From contig JANWHC010000003.1 of NCBI GenBank assembly GCA_025450615.1, positions 1 to 19,669 on the forward strand: DNA of 19,669 nucleotides, written 5' to 3'. The position numbers and the translations under genes are program-made. Origin of the DNA: Minisyncoccota bacterium. GTDB lineage: Bacteria > Patescibacteriota > Minisyncoccia > Phycocordibacterales > DATDWN01. Shown here in pieces: positions 12,878-19,669 of this stretch; within the stretch, counting starts at the first letter, position 1; every line of letters begins with the position of its first letter. The notes beneath the pieces are model-generated. The model searched no databases. It was not told where the DNA came from and saw only the letters and a list, made by a program, of their open reading frames with translations.

Positions 12878-15265
12878 TTAATCTACTTTCTCCTTTACTG
12901 GAAGCGTTTTACTTTTTTCTGGAGTTTTATTTTCTGTATTAGTAAATATCGACTTACCAGCTTTTATATTTGTAATAATTAGATCAAGTTCCTTATTGTC
13001 TGGATTTGTACGTTTAACCTCTTCAAACTGTTTCAAGGCATCACTATGACGCTTCAAAACTTCATATGAAAGTCCTAGAAAATACTTTGCGTTCGCATAA
13101 TCAGGTGTCATACTCGTCGCTTTTTCAAGAGCGGTAATAGCCCCAGTATAATCTTTTGCATTGTATTTCAAAACACCAAGCTGGAAGTAGATTGCGGGAT
13201 TTGTTGGTTCAATTATTGTTGCAGCAGTAACTGAATCTATTGCGCCACGTATATTATTGTCTGAAACTTCTATCTGAGCCAACATAAAATATGCATCTAG
13301 GTAATTTCTTTTTTGAGTAATAGCCTCGTTTGCATATTGTTTAGCAAGTTTTAAATCTCCTTTTGTTGCTGAAAGCCTAGAAAGAAAAACTAGAATTGCT
13401 GGATTTTTTGGATTTCTATTTAAAGCTTCAGTATAAGCAAGTTTACTACTTTCAAATGCGCCTTCTATTTTAAGCTCAGGAGCAGAAACTGACTCATAAA
13501 CTTGGCCTAGAGATAACCAATTTAAATAATTATCTGGATCTATATCTTTTGCAGATATAGATGCTTTTATGGCATTTGATAAAACATCACTAAACTGTTG
13601 CTGGATAACTTCTGTTTTTACTTTATTTGGGTCTTGTTTAACAATTTCGCCCAATTTAGCTATTTCAATTTGTGACAGAGATCTAAAATACAAATCATTT
13701 GGTACTGCTTCGATAGCCTTCAACATATATTGCTCTGAGCTTGTAATATCACCATCATGATTTAAAGCATAAGAGCTTTTCTGGAAATACCACAAAGATT
13801 GCGAGTTCTTCCAAAGACCGTACCCCAGTCCAAGACTCCCTATAAACACAACTACCAAAACCAAGGAAGATAGAAACCCAGCCACTGAACTTTTAGAGAA
13901 AAACCTTGTTTCCATTGAAATAAGTCCTGCCAAATAAACTGAAGCAAAAAATAATCCAGTAAAAAAAAGAGTAAGAATAAATATTGCAGTACTAGGAATA
14001 TACACAAACGTCATAATCCATAGATAAAATGAAACAAAGAAAGAAGAAACTAATAGATATTTTATAAATGAATCTTCTATTTTTACGAAAATAGATTTAA
14101 CTCCTAAATACAAATAAAAACCGAGGAAAAGAAGCCAAGAAATAACTCCAATGAGGCCAGTAGTTACGGCAAAAGTTGGAATAAGACCAATACCATTTGT
14201 AAAATCTGTATTCCAAAAAGCCGAAGTTATAACATCGTTAGGTCTGTATACCAGCCATTGATTCACAAAAGTGTTAGGCCCAGACCCGAAAAATGGCTTT
14301 GCTTTTATAGTATTTTTAGCAACGCTCATTGTGGTAGAAAAATTCGGACGAACCTCAACGTTTGAAGTGTCTAAATGTTTAGAAAGAAAAGTTCCTAAAG
14401 TTGTGCTCCAAATAACAAAAATCAGAGAAATAATTAGAACAAGAGTTGGATAAACAGAAACTTTTGTTAGTCTTTTAAAAAAAGATATTGAATTGGAATA
14501 GTCGTTAAAAGAAAAAATATTATAGAGGATAAATAGAAAAGAAGAAACAGCCAAAATAATCCAAATCAACGAGAAGTTAACAAGAGCTAAAAAGAAAAGA
14601 GATAAAACTAAGGCAAAAGTTAATAAGGCCCTCATAAAAAAACTTAGTCGTACCATTTGATACGTGAGAAGTGAAAGTAATACTCCGACACCAAAGAAAA
14701 TACCAAGATTATTAAAACTTCCAACAGGAGTATTAGTTATATTATTAAAAACCCCAAAAGAAAGAAAATCTTCTCCCCAAATTAGGCGCATGATAACAAA
14801 AACAGAAAGAATAATGGCTGAAATAAGAAAAGCGAAATATGAGTAAAAAATTACTGACTTCTCTCGGAAAAGCAGAGAAACTATAAAAAGATATGCAAAA
14901 CCTAACAAAATAAAACCAATAGTTGAGATATCAAATGTATATCCAAAAAAATCCATTCTAGAAAAACCGTTTGCCAATCCAGCTAACGTATAAACTACAG
15001 GAACAATGGCCGTAAAACCAAGAATATACTTTGATGGACGAGGTAGGTCAATTGAGCCTCGAAGCAAAGTTCCCGTAACAAAAAATACTACCGCTAAAAT
15101 AACGCCGAAAGAGAATAAAAGACTTGTGCTAAATTGGGTGGAAATACTAGAAATTGGCAAGAAAAATATAGGTATGAGAAAAGTTATTAAAAGTAATATT
15201 TTAGATGAAATTTTATCTAAAATACCTGTCTTTCCTCCCTCTATTATTGCTTGATTTTCATACAT
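12878..15265 (-). CDS. O-antigen ligase-like membrane protein fused to TPR repeats
   Basis: Residues about 25-480 of this 795-residue protein form around a dozen membrane helices with a long loop holding KPFFGSGPNTFVNQW. That loop is characteristic of the Wzy_C/WaaL O-antigen ligase-polymerase superfamily, which joins or polymerises lipid-linked glycans on the outer face of the membrane. After a last helix (about 450-475) come tetratricopeptide repeats to about residue 770, for example NPAIYFQLGVLKYNAKDYTG and TPDYANAKYFLGLSYEVLKR. The TPR part would lie outside and might bind protein or glycan partners. The C-terminus is Lys/Glu-rich. It is the first gene of the operon with murJ and lepA, consistent with an envelope role. 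It has a near-consensus promoter but no Shine-Dalgarno site. The substrate is unknown. Confidence 0.78.
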   Translation of the reverse strand: MYENQAIIEGGKTGILDKISSKILLLITFLIPIFFLPISSISTQFSTSLLFSFGVILAVVFFVTGTLLRGSIDLPRPSKYILGFTAIVPVVYTLAGLANGFSRMDFFGYTFDISTIGFILLGFAYLFIVSLLFREKSVIFYSYFAFLISAIILSVFVIMRLIWGEDFLSFGVFNNITNTPVGSFNNLGIFFGVGVLLSLLTYQMVRLSFFMRALLTFALVLSLFFLALVNFSLIWIILAVSSFLFILYNIFSFNDYSNSISFFKRLTKVSVYPTLVLIISLIFVIWSTTLGTFLSKHLDTSNVEVRPNFSTTMSVAKNTIKAKPFFGSGPNTFVNQWLVYRPNDVITSAFWNTDFTNGIGLIPTFAVTTGLIGVISWLLFLGFYLYLGVKSIFVKIEDSFIKYLLVSSFFVSFYLWIMTFVYIPSTAIFILTLFFTGLFFASVYLAGLISMETRFFSKSSVAGFLSSLVLVVVFIGSLGLGYGLWKNSQSLWYFQKSSYALNHDGDITSSEQYMLKAIEAVPNDLYFRSLSQIEIAKLGEIVKQDPNKVKTEVIQQQFSDVLSNAIKASISAKDIDPDNYLNWLSLGQVYESVSAPELKIEGAFESSKLAYTEALNRNPKNPAILVFLSRLSATKGDLKLAKQYANEAITQKRNYLDAYFMLAQIEVSDNNIRGAIDSVTAATIIEPTNPAIYFQLGVLKYNAKDYTGAITALEKATSMTPDYANAKYFLGLSYEVLKRHSDALKQFEEVKRTNPDNKELDLIITNIKAGKSIFTNTENKTPEKSKTLPVKEKVD

Positions 15266-15298
15266 ATTTTTAAAATTTTGTTTAAATTCTATCCCTTA

Positions 15299-15327
15299 AT
15301 TATAGCTAAAATCACCCCCCTATTCAA
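15299..15327 (-). promoter_or_regulatory. promoter of the ligase/TPR-murJ-lepA operon
   Basis: On the minus strand TTGAAT (15327-15322) and TATAAT (15304-15299) are 17 nt apart, with six consecutive G in the spacer. The start would be near 15292, giving a 27-nt AT-rich leader without a Shine-Dalgarno site. It diverges from the rnpB promoter. Confidence 0.75.
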
Positions 15328-15365
15328 CTTAAAACCGTGGCTCTAAATAAAGCTATTTTCATGAA

Positions 15366-15393
15366 TTGCAACATTTTTATTATGTGGTATAAT
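15366..15393 (+). promoter_or_regulatory. rnpB promoter with extended -10
   Basis: TTGCAA (15366-15371), 16 nt, then TATAAT (15388-15393) preceded by TGG. The predicted start, 7 nt past the -10, is 15400-15401, which coincides with the first base of RNase P helix P1. Confidence 0.85.
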
Positions 15394-15400
15394 AGACTTA

Positions 15401-15763
15401 GTTATGTCGGGTAAGTGCTCTTTTATAGTTTACTCTATGAAAGGGAGGAAAGTCCGAACATCAGGCTATTGCTATTAATAATAGTATGAGCAAGAGTAGC
15501 GGGTAACACCCGTCAGGAGCAATCCTAGAGATGCGAGCAGTGACGTCCAAAGCGAAAGCTGAGGAGTTCCCCGATTTAAAAATTTGGGAATAATCTTGTA
15601 GTGATACAAGAATGAAACGGCAAAATTCTTACTTTGATGCAAGGCCGTGCTCTGCGAAAGCAGAGAGTGCCGCTTGATCCTTTCGGTAACGAAAAGGACA
15701 GATAAATACTTATCGTCTAATATTAAAAAGTGTTAGATACAGAATTCGGCTTATAGACATAAC
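15401..15763 (+). ncRNA. rnpB: RNase P RNA, bacterial type A
   Basis: This is the catalytic RNA that trims the 5' leader from precursor tRNAs, working with the RnpA protein. Its ends pair as helix P1 (GTTATGTC 15401-15408 with GACATAAC 15756-15763). The universally conserved core is present: GAGGAAAGTCCGAACA (about 15445-15460) and ACAGAATTCGGCTTATAGAC (about 15739-15758), which together form P4. GAAACGGC and AAGGCCGTGCT also match the family, and hairpins such as CTCTGC-GAAA-GCAGAG lie between. At 363 nt the length is normal for type A. It is preceded by a promoter matching its 5' end and followed by a strong hairpin. It is surrounded by surface-protein and envelope genes and transcribed on its own. 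Confidence 0.97.
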
Positions 15764-15768
15764 AAATT

Positions 15769-15807
15769 AAATGAAAAATGACATCTAATCGATGTCATTT
15801 TTCATTT
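15769..15807. terminator. bidirectional terminator of rnpB and the surface-protein operon
   Basis: A perfect 17-bp stem pairs 15769-15785 with 15791-15807 around the 5-nt loop TAATC. It carries an A5 run on one arm and a T5 run on the other. It follows rnpB by 5 nt and contains the first bases of the TAA stop of the convergent gene at 15806, so it can serve both transcripts. Confidence 0.85.
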
Positions 15808-16357
15808 ACAAAAATTTCCAAGTCTCCAATATTACAGAAAGCCAGCCAGAGGCTTCTTCAGGAACAGTTATTTCATACAAATATCCCCCACGAATAATCC
15901 AAACTTCTTTTGTTGAACCCAAATTTTCATCAACACTATTAAAGGTAACCGCTTCAACTCCATTTACAAAACTTTTTTCAACATTTGTGCGAATTCCAGA
16001 TGGCACATCACTTTTAAAACGTTTCTCGGATATAGTTTCTTCCCAATATGGCACGACAAATATTTGCATTCCATGAACTTCGCCTTCGCTTTCTAAAGTA
16101 ACTGTAGTTGCCCCCTCCCCCATATCATATTCAGTTACCTTCTCTGTGTTTGGATAATAAAAATAAAAACTATATTTGTCATTTTTATATTTCACATATC
16201 CTTCTGGTATATTCTCCGTCTCTTCCAAGGTTGGGCTTATTGCTTGAGACAATAAACTTGAGTTATCAATTTTCAATCTAAATGATGGAAAAAAGAAAAA
16301 GGCAATTCCGAATACTGAAACTATAGTGAGAGCAAGGATATAATAGTATCTTTTCAT
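15806..16357 (-). CDS. hypothetical membrane-anchored protein, PsbP-like C-terminal region
   Basis: The 183-residue protein has one N-terminal hydrophobic segment (about 4-26) after MKRYYY, which is an anchor or uncleaved signal. A Ser/Thr/Glu linker follows, then a beta-rich domain from about residue 53 (YVKYKNDKYSFYFYYP) to the end (ASGWLSVILETWKFL). The stretch in which a short segment of sequence passes into SFYFYYP, followed by VTLESE and a final Trp-rich helix, recalls PsbP/MOG1-like domains found in many uncharacterised exported proteins. That is a loose resemblance. It is the last gene of the three-gene surface operon, 15 nt after the FN3 gene, and ends in the bidirectional terminator shared with rnpB. 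No enzymatic motif is visible. Confidence 0.65.
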   Translation of the reverse strand: MKRYYYILALTIVSVFGIAFFFFPSFRLKIDNSSLLSQAISPTLEETENIPEGYVKYKNDKYSFYFYYPNTEKVTEYDMGEGATTVTLESEGEVHGMQIFVVPYWEETISEKRFKSDVPSGIRTNVEKSFVNGVEAVTFNSVDENLGSTKEVWIIRGGYLYEITVPEEASGWLSVILETWKFL

Positions 16358-16372
16358 GGTTTTATAAATGTT

Positions 16373-17449
16373 TTACTGCTGATGAATAATCATTTTTTCA
16401 AAAAGTTTAATTGTAGAACCTTGGAAAAGAATCATTTTGCGTGTTGCGGTACTATTTCCAGAGTAAAAACTGCGAATTATGCCGTAACCAGTTCCAGCAG
16501 CATTTGTTCCATAAGCACGAAAATAATATGTAGTGTTGTTTGAAAGTGATACGGTACTAGTAAAAGGTGAGTTACTGGTTTTTGCGCCCAAAGTTGTTGT
16601 GGCAGTATCTCCACCGTTTAACCCAGAGTTTGTTCCCCATGCAAAACCGTGTTGTGTTGCGTCATCTCCACCTGTTTTTGTTCCATTTAAGTTTCCTGAA
16701 CTTCCATTAATGTTTGAGGCAAAATCTGTTACGACAGTTGGTACTTCATCCGCAACATCAGCCCCTGCTTTAAATGAAGCAATTAGCGCAACCAAACCTC
16801 CACTATCAGTACTCCAAGTTGGATTGGTCGCAGCTGCTGAAGTTTGAATAATGTAGGCCATCGAGCCTCCAAGAGCATGACCTCCTAAGTTTCCGAATGC
16901 ATCAGTAATTGTGTAGCCACTGTTGACTGTTCCTGGATTTGCATTATCTCGTTGTCCAAAGTGAGTCACAACTAGCTCATTGTCTTCAGTTGGAGTTATG
17001 GATCCTGGTTGAATTGAAGAACCATTAGTTTGAAAAGTAGATTGCTGATCAAAGGGAGATGACGCCGCACCACTCCAAGCTGAAACTTCTATCGTTGAAT
17101 AAGTTGCTGACCCCCCTGCTGTAAAAGTATGTCCTGAACCTACAGTAGGTGCATACGCATAGAACATCTGGGTGGTCCAGTCATCTTTATCAACTTGAGT
17201 TAAAGGTGTCCAAGTATTTCCCTTAGAATCAGACAAAGTCATGTCTTGAACTTGGGAATACCATGTAACTCCAATAACAATTAAGTTAGCCCCTGTTGTA
17301 TCAATAGCGTCAGTAGTTGGTCCTTCACCTGAAACTGCTTGCTTACCCGTATTAGCTACAAGAGAAAAAGCCGCATATGCATACTTTGGAGATGCAATAT
17401 AGATGAAGATTATAGAAAATATAAGGAATGTAGTGGTAATTTTTTTCAT
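16373..17449 (-). CDS. exported surface protein with FN3-like domain
   Basis: The 358-residue protein starts with a signal peptide, with probable cleavage after AYA near residue 26. An N-terminal beta-rich domain (about 27-230) has NLIVIGVTWYSQ, SDSKGNTWTPL and VSAWSGA, like the lectin- or adhesin-like modules of other exported proteins. A second domain (about 236-330) has the fibronectin type III-like pattern GFAWGTNSGL ... SLSNNTTYYFRAYGTNAAGTGYG. A short basic tail of about 30 residues (TATRKMILFQGSTIKLFEKM) ends it, perhaps a sorting or assembly strand. Its ATG overlaps the stop of the S74 protein gene in TAATG, so the two are translationally coupled and probably displayed together. The partner is unknown, and adhesion is an inference from domain type. 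Confidence 0.7.
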   Translation of the reverse strand: MKKITTTFLIFSIIFIYIASPKYAYAAFSLVANTGKQAVSGEGPTTDAIDTTGANLIVIGVTWYSQVQDMTLSDSKGNTWTPLTQVDKDDWTTQMFYAYAPTVGSGHTFTAGGSATYSTIEVSAWSGAASSPFDQQSTFQTNGSSIQPGSITPTEDNELVVTHFGQRDNANPGTVNSGYTITDAFGNLGGHALGGSMAYIIQTSAAATNPTWSTDSGGLVALIASFKAGADVADEVPTVVTDFASNINGSSGNLNGTKTGGDDATQHGFAWGTNSGLNGGDTATTTLGAKTSNSPFTSTVSLSNNTTYYFRAYGTNAAGTGYGIIRSFYSGNSTATRKMILFQGSTIKLFEKMIIHQQ

Positions 17450-19669
17450 TATAGAGTTTCGCTTGTAGTTGTATCTGTACCAGCAGAAATAATATCTGGT
17501 GTTGTTGTGCCAGTGTCACCTCCGATTACTTGTGCATTTGGATCTACAACTTCAACTGTGCGTATTGCTGTGCCAGTATTTCCTGCTCCATCTGTACTAC
17601 TGAATGTAATAGTGTGCGTGCCAGCAACTGTTGTGTCGATACTTATATCAGTCAAATCTACGCCATCGACATTATATTGTATTCCCAAATTGTTGTTAAC
17701 TCCTCCATTTTCATCTGTATCTGTAACTGTTGCTCCAAGATCTACATATGAAGTACCCTTGTTTATTGTTGCTGGATTATCGCCAATAATAGTAATTATT
17801 GGTTTTGTTGTATCTACACCGTTTGGTGTTGTTGTTGAATTTCCACCTGTGCTTCCTCCATTGTTACTGTTTCCTCCGCCACCTGAAGATTGTTGAACTG
17901 CTCCACCAGCTAATATAGTTGCGAGCTGATCACCAGTTACACAAACATCACTTCCATCAGATTTTTTAACACACAAACTATCTGTGTGAACCTCTTTAGC
18001 AAAGAATTTTTGAATTCCATTTGTTGTTTCTTCAAACCAAGTAATAAGTCTACTGAATGTATTACTCCAGAAACTAGTCGCGAAAGATTGTGACTGTGGT
18101 GTAGAAGTTGCGGTTGTTGAAGCAATCGCCTCTAAATTAAGATTCAAAGCTTTAATTGCGTCTATGGCTACAGCGGTAAGAGCACGATCCACAATATTGT
18201 AAACAACACCATCTTGAACTGCGGCAAGATGCGGATCTAATTCATTTACTCTTTCTGCAATAAAGCCCCAAGTTGTAGTGTTAGTTGTATCAGAATTGTA
18301 AATGAAAGATACTGGCTCTAGTCTCTTTACAATCTCAAGAGAATTTACAGAAAGTGGTTCGATGTCGTGTTTAAATCTTTCAGATGAACCAAGACATCCA
18401 ACGAATACCGAAGACTGAGTAACTTCATGCGTTACACTGTCGATACACAAGTTTGAGAAACTAGATGATGTCGCATTTGTTGAAAGTCCATCAAACGCAA
18501 TATTTCCGGAAACAGAGAAAGCTTTCCATGGAGTAGTTGAACCAACACCTAATCTCAAACTAGCTCCTTTTGTAATAGTAAGAGCCACATTTGTTGTAAA
18601 GTTTGTAGAAGAAGCAATGTTGAAGGACTTATCAGTTGAGTTATAACCAACAGACCAAGCATTTGTGTCAGATGCAAATTGGAAGTTGGCATCGCCTGTT
18701 CCTGTACTATCACCAATAGTTGTAAGTCCAGTTGTATTAACTTGGAAAAGATTTTTTGTAGATGAACCTACCGCAAATCCTATTGAGTCACCGGCGATTG
18801 GGTTTACAGCAAATCTGGCGCTCGGACTCGTCGTACCAACTCCAACTCTTTGAGCTGAGTTAATTCTTATTGCTTCAGTACTAAAGGTTGAGAAAGCTAA
18901 TTCTCGAGTTGCAGGATTATACATACCAGTAGATTCAGATCCAAAAGCGTATGTAGGTGCGGCTGCAGTACCTAGTAAAGGCGCAAGTATTCTTCCTGTG
19001 AAAGTTACATCTGCTGTAGTTCCATTTATTGTCAAAGCTGATGTTGAAGTTAAAGTGTCCCCTGCAACTGTTGTTGTCGCTAGTAAAAAGTTCCCCCCAG
19101 AATTTCTAAACGTCCATTGAGCAACACCTGCTCCCGCAGATAGAGAAAGTTGAGGAGCTGTACTACTTGAGATGGTTAGTTGGTAGTTACTTGCTGTTGT
19201 TGTTCCAATAGCAAGAGATGTTGTTGTCGCTGAGTTTGCTCCGTTAAAGTGTGAGAAGGCATCGTATGTAGTTATACCTGAAGATGATCCACAGCTTGAA
19301 CCGACAGAATAAAGTTCTCCACTGGATGTAAACTGAGCACAACCAGCTGTTGTAGTTGAAAGTGTTAGTGCTCCGTTTGTTCCGTTGATTGAAAGTGCTG
19401 CTTTGGATGAGGTTGCTGTACCTACAACTGTAGTTGTCGAAATATAGAAATCACCTCCAGCATTTCGGAAAGTCCATTGCGCAATATCCGCACCAGCAGA
19501 AAGTGAGAGCTGAGGAGCAGTTGTGGATGCGATCGTTAAGGCACCTTTTGTAGAAGTTGTTGTCGTTCCAATTCCAACATAACCTGTTGTAGTTAATTTT
19601 CCTGTTCCGTCTAAATCAAAGTTTGTGAAGTCGATGACTCCTGTTGTACCAAGAATTGTGTTTGTACCA
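17449..19669 (-). CDS. large repetitive surface protein with S74 chaperone domain, 5' end missing
   Basis: The frame is open from the right edge to the TAA at 17449, so about 739 C-terminal residues are visible and the true start lies outside; the TTG at 19035 is internal. The order is: Ser/Thr/Gly-rich beta repeats including APQLSLSAGA...AQWTFRN twice; GVGTTSP-type segments; then a peptidase S74 (endosialidase-type intramolecular chaperone) domain beginning SSERFKHDIEP (about 18361-18390) and ending near ALNLNLEAI. Such domains trimerise fibre proteins and then cut themselves off; the Ser and Lys, five residues apart in SDERxK-type motifs, are kept. After it come a segment with FFAKEVHTDSLCV, a Gly/Asn linker, and an Ig-like (DUF5011/HYR-type) domain from PIITIIGDNPATI. 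It is inferred to be a cell-surface fibre or adhesin, first in an operon with the FN3 and PsbP-like genes. Confidence 0.8.
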   Translation of the reverse strand, partial: GTNTILGTTGVIDFTNFDLDGTGKLTTTGYVGIGTTTTSTKGALTIASTTAPQLSLSAGADIAQWTFRNAGGDFYISTTTVVGTATSSKAALSINGTNGALTLSTTTAGCAQFTSSGELYSVGSSCGSSSGITTYDAFSHFNGANSATTTSLAIGTTTASNYQLTISSSTAPQLSLSAGAGVAQWTFRNSGGNFLLATTTVAGDTLTSTSALTINGTTADVTFTGRILAPLLGTAAAPTYAFGSESTGMYNPATRELAFSTFSTEAIRINSAQRVGVGTTSPSARFAVNPIAGDSIGFAVGSSTKNLFQVNTTGLTTIGDSTGTGDANFQFASDTNAWSVGYNSTDKSFNIASSTNFTTNVALTITKGASLRLGVGSTTPWKAFSVSGNIAFDGLSTNATSSSFSNLCIDSVTHEVTQSSVFVGCLGSSERFKHDIEPLSVNSLEIVKRLEPVSFIYNSDTTNTTTWGFIAERVNELDPHLAAVQDGVVYNIVDRALTAVAIDAIKALNLNLEAIASTTATSTPQSQSFATSFWSNTFSRLITWFEETTNGIQKFFAKEVHTDSLCVKKSDGSDVCVTGDQLATILAGGAVQQSSGGGGNSNNGGSTGGNSTTTPNGVDTTKPIITIIGDNPATINKGTSYVDLGATVTDTDENGGVNNNLGIQYNVDGVDLTDISIDTTVAGTHTITFSSTDGAGNTGTAIRTVEVVDPNAQVIGGDTGTTTPDIISAGTDTTTSETL
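19028..19540 (-). repeat. two diverged copies of a ~155-bp coding repeat
   Basis: Bases 19028-19182 and 19387-19540 are diverged copies, offset by about 359 bp. They encode parallel segments with APQLSLSAGA, AQWTFRN, TTTV and LSINGT/LTINGT. This shows a repeat period of about 120 residues in the surface protein, and more copies may lie beyond the right edge. Confidence 0.75.

Noticed and set aside
17449..19035. Surface protein gene starting at the TTG at 19035
   Set aside because: The same frame stays open with matching repeat sequence to the window edge, so the TTG is an internal Leu codon.
1..19669. CRISPR array, tRNA genes, insertion sequence or prophage
   Set aside because: No regularly spaced direct repeats, no cloverleaf-like segment noticed, and no transposase or integrase among the genes. 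The phage-like S74 domain belongs to a surface protein with non-phage neighbours.
1..19669. UGA recoded as an amino acid
   Set aside because: Conserved genes are full length with TGA treated as a stop, and no family is interrupted by TGA.

Overview
The window looks like a chromosomal segment from a candidate-phyla-radiation (Patescibacteria, Parcubacteria-like) bacterium. The support is indirect but consistent. The DNA is AT-rich. Housekeeping proteins are compact: a short Pol III delta-like subunit, a DNA polymerase I without a recognisable proofreading domain, and a short YebC. There is a type IV pilus-type ATPase, an O-antigen-ligase-like/TPR fusion, and a giant Ser/Thr-rich surface protein with an endosialidase-type (S74) chaperone domain. 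The standard code fits: no gene needs an in-frame TGA to be read through. However, none of the 16 identified stop codons is TGA (10 TAA, 6 TAG).

Layout. 51-3603 (minus): tsaE, then polA and a holA-like gene, the last two coupled by a TAATG overlap. 3654-4146 (minus): an isolated lipoprotein gene with its own consensus promoter and terminator. 4207-5883 (plus): a PilB/GspE-type ATPase. 5884-6360: no protein gene, but a promoter followed by a strongly foldable segment with a perfect 17-bp closing stem, a candidate structured RNA. 6361-7335 (plus): ruvB. 7338-7560 (minus): a GC-rich element ending in a T-tailed hairpin, probably a small RNA. 7632-9042 (plus): yebC, a LapA-like membrane protein and ruvC. 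9041-9331 (minus): a 67-residue gene with its own promoter and Shine-Dalgarno site. 15265-9335 (minus): envelope operon of ligase-like/TPR protein, murJ, then lepA. 15401-15763 (plus): rnpB, the RNase P RNA. 19669-15806 (minus): a three-gene surface-protein operon whose first gene runs off the right edge.

How the parts relate. Polymerase I, the Pol III delta-like protein, RuvB and RuvC serve replication and Holliday-junction processing. TsaE serves tRNA t6A modification, RNase P RNA serves tRNA maturation, and LepA serves translation. MurJ, the ligase-like protein, the pilus ATPase and the S74/FN3 proteins build the cell surface. Several main genes have a -10 box 4 to 7 nt before the start codon, suggesting leaderless mRNAs. 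The small minus-strand genes instead have classical promoters, Shine-Dalgarno sites and terminators and are GC-richer by eye. Two different palindrome-like insertions sit in frame in the holA-like gene and in ruvC. The strongest candidates for something undescribed are the structured RNA at about 5994-6243, the mini-cassettes, and the leaderless pattern.
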